Assembly: GCA_964486685.1 (NCBI GenBank)
Contig: CAZAOE010000005.1
Span: 1-62,067 of the forward strand
Length of the DNA stretch: 62,067 bases
Source of the DNA: JAIOTH01 sp964486685
Lineage (GTDB): Bacteria; Patescibacteriota; Patescibacteriia; UBA1558; S5-K13
Reading direction: 5' to 3'
The position numbers and the translations under genes are program-made. Below, in pieces: positions 32,815 through 42,589 of this stretch (its first letter is position 1; each line of letters starts with the position of its first letter). The notes beneath the pieces are model-generated. The model saw only the letters and a program-made list of their open reading frames with translations. It had not been told where the DNA came from and made no database searches.

Positions 32815-35046
32815 TTATTGATTTGAATTAGCAATTGGTAAAGTAAAACTAAAAATTGTCCCTTCTCCAACAACTGATTTTTCTAATTTTAATTCACCCT
32901 GGCTAGCATCAATAATTCGATTAGAAATATATAATCCCAAACCAGTCCCATCGGGATTTATCTTTTTAGAATCAACTCCGCGACTAAATTTAACAAATAA
33001 ACGATCTTTATCACTGGCCTTAATTCCCACCCCGGTATCTTGAATAAAAATCTTTAAATATTCTCGAGCGTCCTTTTTTATTTTAGCAAAAGAAACCGTA
33101 ATTTTTCCTTTTTGAGTATAGGCAATAGCATTATCTAATAAATTAGAAATCACGTGCACAATTTTCTGATCATCAACTAAAACTAAGGGTAGTTTAAAAT
33201 CTGGTTTTTTAAAAACAATTTTTAAATCTGTTTTATTATTTAATTTAAAATCTTCTTTTTCCGTGATGATTTCTTGAATAATTTTAAACAAATCAAGGGC
33301 CTTAAGATTTAATTTAATATCTGAACCTTCTAATTCAAAGGCATCCCAAAAATCTAAAATAATATTGCTCATTCTTTTTAAACCATGTCCAGCTATTTTT
33401 ACTCCTTCTTTTAAAGTTAAATTTTTCTCGTTCATCATTGAAAAAGCATTTTTCATAATTGACAAGGGGGTATTTAATTGATGATGAACAATTCTCAAAA
33501 AATCACTTTTCATGGCCAATAATTCTTCTAAATGTTCTTTTTGTTTTAAAATATCTTTGGTTTGTTCATCAACTTTTTCTTGTAAGCTTTTGTTAAAATC
33601 ATCTAATTTATCTTTTTGTTCTCTAACTTTTTTATACAAACGAGCATTTTCAATGGCAATCGCGGCTTGTTTAGACATGGTATTTAATAAATCAAGATCT
33701 TCTTTAGTGTAAGCATTGCCAGAAAGTTTTGATCCCAAAATAATCATTCCAATTAGTTTTTTACCGCTAGATAATGGCAAACAGAGTGAAGCCCTAATGT
33801 TCTTCATGTGTTCATAAATCTTTAGAAAACTATTTTTTTCTTCTTCTGTTTTAGAATCTCTGGCTAAAAAAATTAATTCTTCTCTAACTAAAAGTTTAGG
33901 ATTTTCCTCTAAATATTTATTTAAAAAATTATCTCGAACAAAAGAAATATCTTTTTGTTTATTAAAGCCAATAACTTTAGCTACTTGATAGTAATTAAAA
34001 TTAGCTAAATGATTAATTAAAAGCACTCCTGCCCGATTTAACTGCATAATTTCTTTAATACTGTCAACAATTAAACTAACAATTTTATCCAAATCAATAT
34101 GATAATTTAATTCTTCTGTTAATTTGCTAATTGTTTCTTGATAATTATATAGGGAAGCAAATAAATACCTATTAGCAAGAATTCTCAATATTTTATTTAA
34201 TCTATAAAATACAAAAACAAACAAAGGAGCCAATGCTAAACTGGTAATATAGGCCGCTGAAGAAAAAACACCCCCAAAAACAAAATTATAAAACCAAATT
34301 ATAAAATAAAATGCCCCATAAGTAAAAGTAGCGATACCTAGATATATAAAAATTTTTCTAGCCACAATACGAACATCCATTAAACGATAACGAATCATGG
34401 CATAGAACAAAATAAAAACATATAAAGAAATAATAAAATTTCCTATTGGTGGTATGGGTATCTTATACCACAAGAAAAAATTAGTAGCTCCACCACAAAA
34501 ACCAATTAATGTTCCTATAATTATATATTTTATTTGCTGTCGCCTTATCCCAACTTCTCGAGAATAATTTTTCCATAATTCAAAGCACCCATAACCTATC
34601 AAACCAAGATAAGAAGCTAGTAAATAAACCGAATATAAATAACCTGGTTGTGGCCAATATTGAAAAAGAAAAACCTCTCCCACGTCTTTAACAAAGATAT
34701 TAGAAAAACTAAAAATAATAAATATAGAAGTTAAAATATAACCAAATACTAAAATAATTATTTTTCTCTTGTCTTTTAATAATCCCAAAAAGGCCATTAT
34801 CCAATGTAGATAAAAAATTGGAATCAGAGTTGACCCCAAAGAAAGTAACCTAGTATAAAGCAGGGCTGAACTATAATTATTAGAAATTTGCCATAAAAAA
34901 TAAAAAATTGACCAAAAGAAAATTGATATACTAAGTAAAGAAAAACTAATATTAACAGAATTTCTTTTATTTTTAAAAAATACAAAAGTTCCCAATACAA
35001 TACTGGTAATAGCGTTAATTAGGGCTGATATAGCGTAAAAATTCAT
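32815..35046 (-). CDS. Sensor histidine kinase with 7-8 TM, GAF, HisKA and HATPase domains
   Basis: A 743-residue protein. Residues 1-290 hold about eight TM helices (7TM-type sensor), and residues about 310-470 a GAF domain. A coiled coil around residue 490 leads to HisKA, with the phospho-acceptor His in LRIVHHQLNTPLSIM (about residue 515). HATPase_c has NLLDNAIAYT (N box), DTGVGIKASDKDRLFVKF (G1/F) and GTGLGLYISNRI (G2). No classical response regulator is in the window; the two receiver-like proteins near 47000 lack key residues. The signal is unknown. Confidence 0.93.
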   Translation of the reverse strand: MNFYAISALINAITSIVLGTFVFFKNKRNSVNISFSLLSISIFFWSIFYFLWQISNNYSSALLYTRLLSLGSTLIPIFYLHWIMAFLGLLKDKRKIIILVFGYILTSIFIIFSFSNIFVKDVGEVFLFQYWPQPGYLYSVYLLASYLGLIGYGCFELWKNYSREVGIRRQQIKYIIIGTLIGFCGGATNFFLWYKIPIPPIGNFIISLYVFILFYAMIRYRLMDVRIVARKIFIYLGIATFTYGAFYFIIWFYNFVFGGVFSSAAYITSLALAPLFVFVFYRLNKILRILANRYLFASLYNYQETISKLTEELNYHIDLDKIVSLIVDSIKEIMQLNRAGVLLINHLANFNYYQVAKVIGFNKQKDISFVRDNFLNKYLEENPKLLVREELIFLARDSKTEEEKNSFLKIYEHMKNIRASLCLPLSSGKKLIGMIILGSKLSGNAYTKEDLDLLNTMSKQAAIAIENARLYKKVREQKDKLDDFNKSLQEKVDEQTKDILKQKEHLEELLAMKSDFLRIVHHQLNTPLSIMKNAFSMMNEKNLTLKEGVKIAGHGLKRMSNIILDFWDAFELEGSDIKLNLKALDLFKIIQEIITEKEDFKLNNKTDLKIVFKKPDFKLPLVLVDDQKIVHVISNLLDNAIAYTQKGKITVSFAKIKKDAREYLKIFIQDTGVGIKASDKDRLFVKFSRGVDSKKINPDGTGLGLYISNRIIDASQGELKLEKSVVGEGTIFSFTLPIANSNQ

Positions 35047-35051
35047 ATAAT

Positions 35052-35106
35052 CAAAAAAATAAACCCGAGTTAATGTTACTTATAATATAACATTTTTCCC
35101 GGGTTT
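35052..35106 (-). terminator. Two-tier hairpin terminator between methyltransferase and kinase genes
   Basis: Outer stem AAACCCG (35061-35067) with CGGGTTT (35100-35106), inner stem AATGTTA (35072-35078) with TAACATT (35088-35094), followed on the minus strand by ATTTTTTT. It would end transcription of the methyltransferase gene before the kinase gene. Confidence 0.8.
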
Positions 35107-35122
35107 TTGCACTATTGGTTCA

Positions 35123-36019
35123 TTATGTTTTTTGAGCTATCACTAGGCCGTGAATTTTAAGTGGTTCATAAACCAATTTAAAATCACTAAAGCCAGACTT
35201 TTCAATAATCTCTGACAATTCTTTGGGTTTGCGATAAACCATTGGCCAATTAATCACTTGGGTCACAAAATTTCTTTCTATATTAGGAGCAATATTACAA
35301 GTTAAAAAAATTCCTTCTTCTCCCAGTGATTCATAGATTCTTTGAATTAAACGGATGGCTAATTTATTTTCGATATAATCTAAAAGTCCAAGCATCTCAA
35401 TTATTTGCGGTTTGAAATCAGAAGCAATTTTAACAATTTTTAGAATATTAGATTTTCTAATATCAATTTGATCAATAACTCCGTTCTCCTCTGCTAAACC
35501 GCGAGCGTAATTTAAGGCTTCCTGGTCAATATCTACTAAAAGCGTTTTAACTATTAACCCTTGGCTTTTGAATTCAGACATAATTTCAATTACTGCTTGA
35601 GCTGAACCACAGGCCAAAGATATTAAACGTACTTCCTTGCGATTAGCAAATTTTTGAATAGCTTTTCGAACTTCTTTCTTAACCAACTTATATCTATTTC
35701 GAATAGCCTGGCAATTTTGAATTGACCACCAAAAATGATCAACTCTTCCACTAATTCCTTTTTTAGCATTAAAGGGGTGGTTATAAATAATATCAAGGGC
35801 TTTCCAAGATGCCGCTCCTTCTTTAACTTTTCTAGTCCATTTTCCTAATCCATCAAACCAAAAACTATTAATTTTTGGTTTAGGTTTCCCAAGTGCTCTA
35901 TAAATAGCTTTTTTAATAGCAATATAAAAAGTTAAAAACCAAAAGAAAGGCAAGCTCAAAACATAGGGCCAGCGTTTCTTTTCAAACTTGTCTTCTAGCT
36001 TAATCAATTTCTCTTTCAC
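35123..36019 (-). CDS. Class I SAM-dependent methyltransferase
   Basis: A 298-residue protein. Residues about 125-285 form a Rossmann methyltransferase: VRLISLACGSAQAVIEIM (SAM loop), VKTLLVDIDQEALNYA (acidic ribose contact), IIEMLGLLDYI and GIFLTCNIAPN. The first 120 residues are a helical extension with an aromatic segment (YVLSLPFFWFLTFYIAI) that may associate with the membrane. The start is GTG at 36019, supported by a strong TTGGAGG six bases upstream. The target is unknown. Confidence 0.8.
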   Translation of the reverse strand: MKEKLIKLEDKFEKKRWPYVLSLPFFWFLTFYIAIKKAIYRALGKPKPKINSFWFDGLGKWTRKVKEGAASWKALDIIYNHPFNAKKGISGRVDHFWWSIQNCQAIRNRYKLVKKEVRKAIQKFANRKEVRLISLACGSAQAVIEIMSEFKSQGLIVKTLLVDIDQEALNYARGLAEENGVIDQIDIRKSNILKIVKIASDFKPQIIEMLGLLDYIENKLAIRLIQRIYESLGEEGIFLTCNIAPNIERNFVTQVINWPMVYRKPKELSEIIEKSGFSDFKLVYEPLKIHGLVIAQKT

Positions 36020-36057
36020 TTGCTTCCTCCAAATATATTTTTTTATTATTTTAAATT

Positions 36058-37758
36058 TTAATCTGCTACTTTAAAAACTTCATCTATTGAAGTAATCCCA
36101 TCCTTAGCTTTTAATAAACCATCCTGGACCATGGTAATCATACCGTTTTTCTGAGCTAAGTCCTGAATAGTGTATTCAGATATTTTTTCATCTAAAATTA
36201 TTTTTTCAATCTCTGGACTCATATTAAAAATTTCATAAATACCTATTCGGCCTTTATAGCCTAAACCATAACACTTATCACAACCCTGGCCTTTATAAAA
36301 TTTGATATTAGCCAAATCTTGTTCATCTATTTTAAAATCTGAATCTTCTGGAATGGCCTTTAATATTTTAATTATCTCATCCATTTTTTCTTTGGCTGAT
36401 TCATCTTCTATTTTACAATGTGGACAAATCCGACGCACTAATCTTTGAGCAATAATAGAATTTAAAGCTGGGGCCAATAAAAAATTTTTTACACCCATGG
36501 CTAAAAAACGCGGAATAGCCGCAGCCGCTGAATTAGTATGTAAAGTAGAAATAACTAAATGTCCAGTTAAAGCAGCATTAATAGCAACATCAGCTGTTTC
36601 CAAATCCCTGATTTCCCCAACCATAACTATGTCTGGATCTTGCCTTAATATAGATTTTAGACCTGAGGCAAAAGAATAATCCTTATCTTTTTTAACTTGT
36701 GATTGATTAATTCCTGCTAAACGATATTCAATTGGGTCTTCTAAAGTAATAATTTTATTTTCTGAAGAATTTAATTTTTTTAGAATTGCATAAAGAGTGG
36801 TGGTTTTACCACTGCCCGTAGGACCAGTAGTAATAATCATTCCATTGGGCCGTTTAATCTGCTTTTCTAGGCCCTCAAAAGCACTACCTCTGATTCCTAA
36901 GCTATCAAATTCTAAACTAGTGGCTGAAGATTTCAAAAGTCGCATTACTACACTCTCGCCATATTTTGTTGGGATAGTAGAAACTCGAACGTCAATATCT
37001 TCTTGCGATAAATGAATAGTAAAACGACCATCTTGGGGCTTATCGCTAACATTAATTTTTAAACCAGATATTAATTTAATTCTAGCAACTATTCTTCGCC
37101 ACAATTTATTATCTAAAGCACTAACTAAATGTAAAATTCCATCTACTCTTAATCTAATTTTAATATCTTTTTCTTCGGCTTCAATATGAATATCTGATGC
37201 CTCAATCTGAATTGCCACCGCAATAATAGCTACAATTATTTCTGATACATCAGAAATTTTCAGTAAGTCTTTAATTTTATCAAAAGTTAAATTTTTTTGT
37301 TGATATTTCTTTAAATCTTTTTCTGCAATGTCCACTCCTTCTTTAATTTCTATAATTCTAGGCAAATTATCGTATAATTTTAAAGCATGTTTTAAGCTTA
37401 ACTCCGAAATTAAAAATAAATTGGGCTGAATACCTTTTTCCTGACTTAATTTATCTATAAATTTTCTAAATTCTGACTGATTAGGATCAACTGTTCCAAT
37501 CTTCATTTCCTTATCTGTTAAATAAAAACAAACTCCTTGTATTTTTTTAGCTACTGTCAAAGATATTAAAGCAAGGGCCCCTGGATTTATAGGAAAGCCC
37601 TTTAAATTTATATAACCTAAATTCAAAACCCTGGCCTGAATTTCGGTTTCTTCTTCTTTATTATCTTGTTTTATTTGGCTAAGTTTATTTTTTAATTTAT
37701 TTGCATCTTCTGATTTTTCCTCTGAATCAGCAAACAAGTCATTAATATTTTGATTCAT
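36058..37758 (-). CDS. Type IV pilus/type II secretion ATPase (PilB/GspE family)
   Basis: A 566-residue hexameric motor ATPase. The N-terminal domain (about 40-140) resembles the GspE_N/MshEN fold. The catalytic part has GPTGSGKTTTLYAIL (Walker A, about residue 315), ITLEDPIEY (Asp box), SILRQDPDIVMVGEIRD (Walker B), LVISTLHTNSA (His box), and a CPHC...CDKC zinc tetracysteine near residues 460-495. It powers pilus extension. Other pilus genes are not in this window. Confidence 0.93.
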   Translation of the reverse strand: MNQNINDLFADSEEKSEDANKLKNKLSQIKQDNKEEETEIQARVLNLGYINLKGFPINPGALALISLTVAKKIQGVCFYLTDKEMKIGTVDPNQSEFRKFIDKLSQEKGIQPNLFLISELSLKHALKLYDNLPRIIEIKEGVDIAEKDLKKYQQKNLTFDKIKDLLKISDVSEIIVAIIAVAIQIEASDIHIEAEEKDIKIRLRVDGILHLVSALDNKLWRRIVARIKLISGLKINVSDKPQDGRFTIHLSQEDIDVRVSTIPTKYGESVVMRLLKSSATSLEFDSLGIRGSAFEGLEKQIKRPNGMIITTGPTGSGKTTTLYAILKKLNSSENKIITLEDPIEYRLAGINQSQVKKDKDYSFASGLKSILRQDPDIVMVGEIRDLETADVAINAALTGHLVISTLHTNSAAAAIPRFLAMGVKNFLLAPALNSIIAQRLVRRICPHCKIEDESAKEKMDEIIKILKAIPEDSDFKIDEQDLANIKFYKGQGCDKCYGLGYKGRIGIYEIFNMSPEIEKIILDEKISEYTIQDLAQKNGMITMVQDGLLKAKDGITSIDEVFKVAD

Positions 37759-37838
37759 TAACTTAAATATTTATCCCGCATCTAATTTTAAAATCCGAGC
37801 GAGAAATGAATTTAATTTATTAAATTAGATCTATGGCT

Positions 37839-38930
37839 TTATTTTTTATTTTTTGGCCTACCTATTCTTCTTTTAACTTTCCTTGTTCTGGATTTGTCGA
37901 AGGATGCTATTTTTTTAGACCTTGGTGTCGTATTAATATCTTTGACCTTAGCAACCTGAGCAGAAGACCTAGTATAATTAGACAAAGAAGAAATAATTCT
38001 GACTAATTTACTATACCTTTTTCCAGAAGTTAATTTTTTAAACAATAATGTCCAGCTAGATATTTGAAAAACTGAAATCCAGGCCCCAATAAGAGTATAA
38101 ATTATAACTAAAGGTAAAACCTTAAACAAAATTAAACCTAAAGCAAAATTCTTAAAAGAATAAAAAGTTAATAAATCTATTCTTAAAAATGGCCCGACAA
38201 TAATTATAGTTATAATTAATAGTACAAAACCAACAATAAAACTAATAATTGTTAGGGCCAGAGTCATTTCAACACTAATCAACCAATTTGTTCTAAAAAG
38301 GTCCCAGGCCTTAGAAATAGAATCTTTAAAATTTTCTTTTTTGATAACTACAAAATTAATAGCATATTTCATTATAAAAGATATAATAATAGCTATTGGT
38401 AAAAATATAATCCAAATAATTATACTAAATAGACTAGCTAACTTACTTCCTGAAAATACAATAATAGTTAAAATTGGAATTAAAATAACGAATAATAACA
38501 AGCCCACCAATACTCTTGATAATATATTTAATCCCAAAACTTTAATAAAATATTTTTGAGCTTCTTGAAAAATTAGCTTAAAACTAACTTTTTTATTTTC
38601 TGATATCAGATAAGTGGCATAAATAATTGCTGTTTGAGAAATTACTACTAACCAAGCAACTAATAAAAAAATTATTAAAAATATCAATAATAATAAAAGT
38701 CCTGAAATTATAACATCAAAACTAGGGGCTCCTTTAAATAAAGCTAAAAATAGTGGACTATTCCACAGACCTAAACTAGTTTTTTGTATTGAAGAAAACG
38801 AATTAAAAAATATTTGCATTTCCCCAGTATTTGCTACCCAAACTGCGAAAAATCCAAATATCCAAAGTAATTTATATTTTTTAGCAATTTTCCAGGCCTC
38901 TTTTAAAATAACACGATATAATGGTTCCAT
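37839..38930 (-). CDS. Uncharacterised polytopic membrane protein with basic tail
   Basis: A 363-residue protein with about six to eight hydrophobic helices. The repeated-looking SKAWDLFRTNWLISVEMTL suggests a family related to the multi-pass domain seen in glycerophosphodiester phosphodiesterase membrane proteins, but I cannot name it. The last 35 residues are strongly basic (KKIASFDKSRTRKVKRRIGR). The bases encoding SFDKSRTR (about 37885-37908) resemble a CTTCGACAAATCCAG repeat, possibly another in-frame element. It sits upstream of pilB on the same strand. Confidence 0.6.
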   Translation of the reverse strand: MEPLYRVILKEAWKIAKKYKLLWIFGFFAVWVANTGEMQIFFNSFSSIQKTSLGLWNSPLFLALFKGAPSFDVIISGLLLLLIFLIIFLLVAWLVVISQTAIIYATYLISENKKVSFKLIFQEAQKYFIKVLGLNILSRVLVGLLLFVILIPILTIIVFSGSKLASLFSIIIWIIFLPIAIIISFIMKYAINFVVIKKENFKDSISKAWDLFRTNWLISVEMTLALTIISFIVGFVLLIITIIIVGPFLRIDLLTFYSFKNFALGLILFKVLPLVIIYTLIGAWISVFQISSWTLLFKKLTSGKRYSKLVRIISSLSNYTRSSAQVAKVKDINTTPRSKKIASFDKSRTRKVKRRIGRPKNKK

Positions 38931-38940
38931 AATTTTGTTT

Positions 38941-39145
38941 TTATTCCCACACCTAAATTAAATAGATAGATGCAAGTTTTATTATTTATTATTTATTCCA
39001 ACGCCTAATTAAATTAAGTATAGGAATTTTTTATTATTTACCCCAGTGCCTATTCTTTAAAAGGTCCGAGGGATTTATATTAAAATTTATTTAAAACAAT
39101 AATTACCATAAAAACATGGTCTATCATTATTATACTAAAAAATCA
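38941..39145. repeat. Gene-free spacer with TTCCCACACCTAA-type repeats
   Basis: The gap between the membrane protein and ftsH contains TATTCCCACACCTAAATTAA, TTATTCCAACGCCTAATTAA and a third, degenerate CCCCAGTGCCTATTC. The first motif recurs as ATTCCCACACCTAAT at 45698. No ORF or promoter is evident. Confidence 0.5.
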
Positions 39146-39151
39146 ATAAAT

Positions 39152-39187
39152 AAAAAAGGTCAAATGATAAACAATCCTTGACCTTTT
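39152..39187 (-). terminator. Terminator of ftsH
   Basis: A perfect 10-bp stem AAAAGGTCAA (39154-39163) with TTGACCTTTT (39178-39187). On the minus strand it is followed by TTTTTTA. It lies 17 bases after the ftsH stop. Confidence 0.9.
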
Positions 39188-39203
39188 AAAATATAATTTT
39201 TTA

Positions 39204-41078
39204 TTAAATTTGCTTTTGTTCAATCCTCTCAATTTTTGTTGAGGTTTTTAATAATTTTTCAAAGGCCTCTTTCTCAATAGTTTCTTTCTTTAAAAGTTCT
39301 TGAGCAATTTTATCTAATTTAGTTTTATTTTTTTCAATAACTTCCCTGGCTCTATTATGACAAAAATCAATCAGGGACTTTATTTCTAAATCTATTTCTT
39401 CAGACATTTTTTCACTATAATCTTTTTTATCATGAATTTCTTTTCCTAAAAATATTAAGCTCTCGCTTTTTCCAAAAGTTCTATAGCCCAATTTTTCATT
39501 CATTCCAAATTTAGTAATCATTTTTTTTGCTAACTCTGTAACTTGATTTAAATCTGAACTAGCTCCATTAGTAATCTCGCCAAATATCAATTTCTCGGCC
39601 ACTAAGCCACCCAACATCATAGCAATATCATCAATAAATTCTGAGCGAGTGTTTAAATGTTTATCTTCTTCGGGAATATTCATAGTATAGCCAGCAGCCA
39701 TACCTCGAGAAATAATTGAAACCTTATGAATTGGGTCACAATGTAGGAGTAAATGACCAACTAAAGCATGACCAGCTTCATGATAAGCAGTAATCTTTTT
39801 TTCTCTTTCAGAAAGAATATGACTTTTTCTTTCTGGCCCTAACATTACCTTTTCAATACTTTCTAAAATATCTTGTTGGCTAATTCTTTTTTTATTACTT
39901 CTGGCCGATAAAATAGCCGCCTCATTTAAAACATTTTTTAAATCTGCTCCTGTAAAACCTGGGGTTCTTTGAGCAACTAATTTTAAACTTACGTCTTTTT
40001 CCAATGGTTTATTATTAGCATGAATTTCCAGTATGGCCTGGCGGTCTTTAATGTCTGGCTTATCTATTACTATTCTGCGGTCAAAACGGCCTGGTCTTAA
40101 AAGAGCTGGGTCTAAAACATCGGGCCGATTAGTAGCCGCCACAACAATTACATTAGTTTGATTATCAAAACCATCCATTTCTACTAATATTTGATTTAAA
40201 GTTTGTTCTCTTTCATCATGTGAACCACCCAAACCAGCGCCTCTTTGGCGACCCACAGCATCAATCTCATCAATAAAAACAATACAAGGAGCGCTTTTTT
40301 TGGCTTTTTTAAATAAATCTCGTACTCGAGATGCTCCAACCCCGACAAACATTTCTACAAATTCAGAACCAGATATATGAAAAAATGGCACCTCGGCTTC
40401 TCCAGCTATTGCTCTGGCTAATAATGTTTTACCAGTACCTGGAGCACCTAAAAGTAAGGCCCCCTTAGGAATTTCTGCTCCTAATTTGGTAAATTTTTGA
40501 GGATCCTTTAAAAAATCTACTATCTCATATAATTCTTCTTTGGCTTCTTTAGCGCCAGCCACATCTTTAAAAGTAACCTTTTTCTTTTTATTATCGGCTT
40601 GCCGGGCTCCAGATTGTCCAAAACTTAGGGCCTTGGAATTGGCTCCCTGAACTTTTTTAAACATAAACCAAATTAGCATTCCAATCAAAAGAAATGGAAA
40701 TAAAAATGGCAACATAGTAATTAGCCAATAGCCCAAGCCAGACTCATCTTTAATTTCTACATCTATTCTTTCTAAGGCCTCTGGTTGAACACCTAAATTT
40801 ACTAAAGTTTGAATTAAAGATTCTTCTTTTTCCTTCTGGCCCTTTTTAATTTCTCCATCACTCATTTCTACTGAAAGCTTCTCTCCAATAATTTCAATTT
40901 TTACAACTTCCCCAGTCTTAATCTGATTACTTAATTGAATTAAAGTAATGTCTTCCGACTTTTTATTATCAAATTCAAAAAAACTAAATAATCCACCCAA
41001 GGCAATAATTACCACAAAAAATATTAAAAAACTTTTTAGGCCTTTATTATTTAAGCCCTTATTTAAACTTTTATTCAT
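39204..41078 (-). CDS. ftsH: ATP-dependent zinc metalloprotease FtsH
   Basis: A 624-residue membrane AAA+ protease. It has TM helices at about 15-32 and 117-140 around a small extracytoplasmic domain. Walker A is GAPGTGKT (211-218), Walker B CIVFIDEIDAVGR, the second region of homology ATNRPDVLDPALLRPGRFDRR, and the zinc site HEAGH near residue 435. It degrades misfolded and regulatory membrane proteins. Normal length. The sequence just upstream can be read as TTGGTA, 18 bases, TATAAT, but lies in a family A-like repeat. Confidence 0.97.
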   Translation of the reverse strand: MNKSLNKGLNNKGLKSFLIFFVVIIALGGLFSFFEFDNKKSEDITLIQLSNQIKTGEVVKIEIIGEKLSVEMSDGEIKKGQKEKEESLIQTLVNLGVQPEALERIDVEIKDESGLGYWLITMLPFLFPFLLIGMLIWFMFKKVQGANSKALSFGQSGARQADNKKKKVTFKDVAGAKEAKEELYEIVDFLKDPQKFTKLGAEIPKGALLLGAPGTGKTLLARAIAGEAEVPFFHISGSEFVEMFVGVGASRVRDLFKKAKKSAPCIVFIDEIDAVGRQRGAGLGGSHDEREQTLNQILVEMDGFDNQTNVIVVAATNRPDVLDPALLRPGRFDRRIVIDKPDIKDRQAILEIHANNKPLEKDVSLKLVAQRTPGFTGADLKNVLNEAAILSARSNKKRISQQDILESIEKVMLGPERKSHILSEREKKITAYHEAGHALVGHLLLHCDPIHKVSIISRGMAAGYTMNIPEEDKHLNTRSEFIDDIAMMLGGLVAEKLIFGEITNGASSDLNQVTELAKKMITKFGMNEKLGYRTFGKSESLIFLGKEIHDKKDYSEKMSEEIDLEIKSLIDFCHNRAREVIEKNKTKLDKIAQELLKKETIEKEAFEKLLKTSTKIERIEQKQI

Positions 41079-41119
41079 ATATATTGATTATACTAGTATT
41101 GATAATATAATACCAATAA

Positions 41120-42589
41120 TTATTTTTTAACTTTGGATTTCTTAACTTTAGATTCTTTGGTCTTTAATTTTTTCTCTTTGCCTTGGTCCTCTTCACTTTG
41201 GTCGAGGTCTTTGACAAGACCTTTGGTGGTTTTTTTACCCTTCTTAATTTCTTCCTCATTCGCTAAAACTTTGGAGGACAGCTGTTTTTTAGTTTCTTGT
41301 TTTTCTGTTCCTTCGTTCTTTGGTCCTCCCTGCGCTGAAGCTTTGGGAGGTAAATCTTTTATTTCTTTGTCCTTTAGTTCTTTTGTTTCTTTGTCCTCTG
41401 GTTCCTTTGTTTCCTTGTCCTCTGGTTCCTTTGTTTCCTTGTCCTCTGTAGCTTTAGCGAAAGAGGATTTGTCCTTTGGTTCCTTAGTTTTTTTGGAACC
41501 TTTTAAAGAAAGTCCTAAACGATGTTCTCTAGTATCTAAATTTATAATTGTAAATTTGTATTCTTCTCCAATATTAACTACGTCTTCTGGACTATTAATA
41601 ATATTAGAACTCAACTCTGAAATATGGGCTAAGCCATGAATATCTTTATCTAATTCTACAAAGGCCCCAAAAGGATTTATTTTTAAAACCTTTCCCTTAA
41701 CCGTTGCTCCAACCTGATATCTTTTTTCAATATCCTTCCAAGGATCTAATATTAATCTTTTAATACTCAAAGAAATCCTACCCCCGTCAACAGAAATAAT
41801 TTCGGCCTTAACTTTGTCTCCAACTTTTACCACATCATTAGGGTCATCTATTCTTTGCCAAGCCAATTCAGAAATATGTACTAAGCCCTCTAAGTTATCA
41901 CCAAACTCTACAAAGGCCCCAAAATTTGCCACTCCAGTAATTCTGCCTGCTATAATTTTACCAACCTTATATTCTTCTAAAGTTTTCTTTTGATCTTCGG
42001 CCCAAGCGGCCTTTTGAGAAACAATTAATTTTAATTCTTTTTCATCAACATCAATCACCACTACTTTAAAATCCTGCCCTAAAAAACTTTTTAAATGTCC
42101 TAAAATTTTACTTTTATCACCACCTTCAACTCGCGGATAATACTTAGTAGTTAATTGCGAAACAGGCAAAAAACCCATTACATTGCCAACCTTTACCATT
42201 AATCCACCTTTATTAGCATCTATAACTTTAACATCTACTACTTCTTCTTCTTTCATTAATTTTTCTAGATTTTCCCAGGCCTGTTGATGGCCAGCATATC
42301 TAAATGATAGCTCCATCATTCCTTTTTCATTATCCAATTCTATAACAGTGGCTACGGCCTTGTCGCCAATTTTAAAATTTCCACCGCTTTCAGATTCATC
42401 ATAAATTTCCCCTCCTCTTACTAACCCTGAAGCAATGCCTTTATAATCTAAAACCACCTCATTTTTTCCAATAGAAATAACCTGACATTCAATTAAATCA
42501 CCAATTTGCGGTAATTTAATTTCGTCATGGCTTGCTAAAATTTTTCCAAAAGCAGTTTTGCTTTTATCTTTAATGTCTTGTGTACTCAT
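41120..42589 (-). CDS. rpsA: Ribosomal protein S1-like protein with repeat-built tail
   Basis: About 489 residues from the preferred start at 42589 (MSTQDIKDKSKTAFG); the frame is open 13 codons further upstream through repeat DNA. Four S1 RNA-binding domains occupy about residues 20-350, with repeats such as GRITGVANFGAFVEFGDNLE and LVHISELAWQRIDDPNDVVK. From about residue 360 the tail is low-complexity (KETKEPED repeats) and contains several peptides encoded by palindromic repeats: SSFAKATEDK, PPKASAQGG, LSSKVLANEE and perhaps LDQSEEDQ. S1 binds mRNA at the small subunit, which fits a genome where many genes lack Shine-Dalgarno sites. Confidence 0.93.
   Translation of the reverse strand: MSTQDIKDKSKTAFGKILASHDEIKLPQIGDLIECQVISIGKNEVVLDYKGIASGLVRGGEIYDESESGGNFKIGDKAVATVIELDNEKGMMELSFRYAGHQQAWENLEKLMKEEEVVDVKVIDANKGGLMVKVGNVMGFLPVSQLTTKYYPRVEGGDKSKILGHLKSFLGQDFKVVVIDVDEKELKLIVSQKAAWAEDQKKTLEEYKVGKIIAGRITGVANFGAFVEFGDNLEGLVHISELAWQRIDDPNDVVKVGDKVKAEIISVDGGRISLSIKRLILDPWKDIEKRYQVGATVKGKVLKINPFGAFVELDKDIHGLAHISELSSNIINSPEDVVNIGEEYKFTIINLDTREHRLGLSLKGSKKTKEPKDKSSFAKATEDKETKEPEDKETKEPEDKETKELKDKEIKDLPPKASAQGGPKNEGTEKQETKKQLSSKVLANEEEIKKGKKTTKGLVKDLDQSEEDQGKEKKLKTKESKVKKSKVKK
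41254..41472 (-). repeat. Cluster of in-frame palindromic and tandem repeats in the rpsA tail
   Basis: Palindromic cores lie at about 41439-41468 (TGTCCTCT...GAGGA, near-identical to intergenic 12409-12438), 41326-41352 (CCTCCC...GGGAGG) and 41256-41280 (TCCTCA...GGAGGA). Between the first two lies a 24-base tandem repeat of KETKEPED codons (about 41390-41450). All keep the reading frame. Confidence 0.75.

Noticed and set aside
36497..37015. Plus-strand frames within the pilB region
   Set aside because: They are antisense shadows of the PilB ATPase motifs, which are unbroken on the minus strand.
41390..41450. CRISPR-like or regulatory tandem repeat
   Set aside because: The 24-base units are contiguous without spacers and are translated as KETKEPED in rpsA. 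No CRISPR array or cas gene was seen in the window.
41133..41639. A 168-residue Ser-rich frame opposite rpsA
   Set aside because: It is antisense to the S1 tail repeats; the sense frame has clear S1 domains in continuity.
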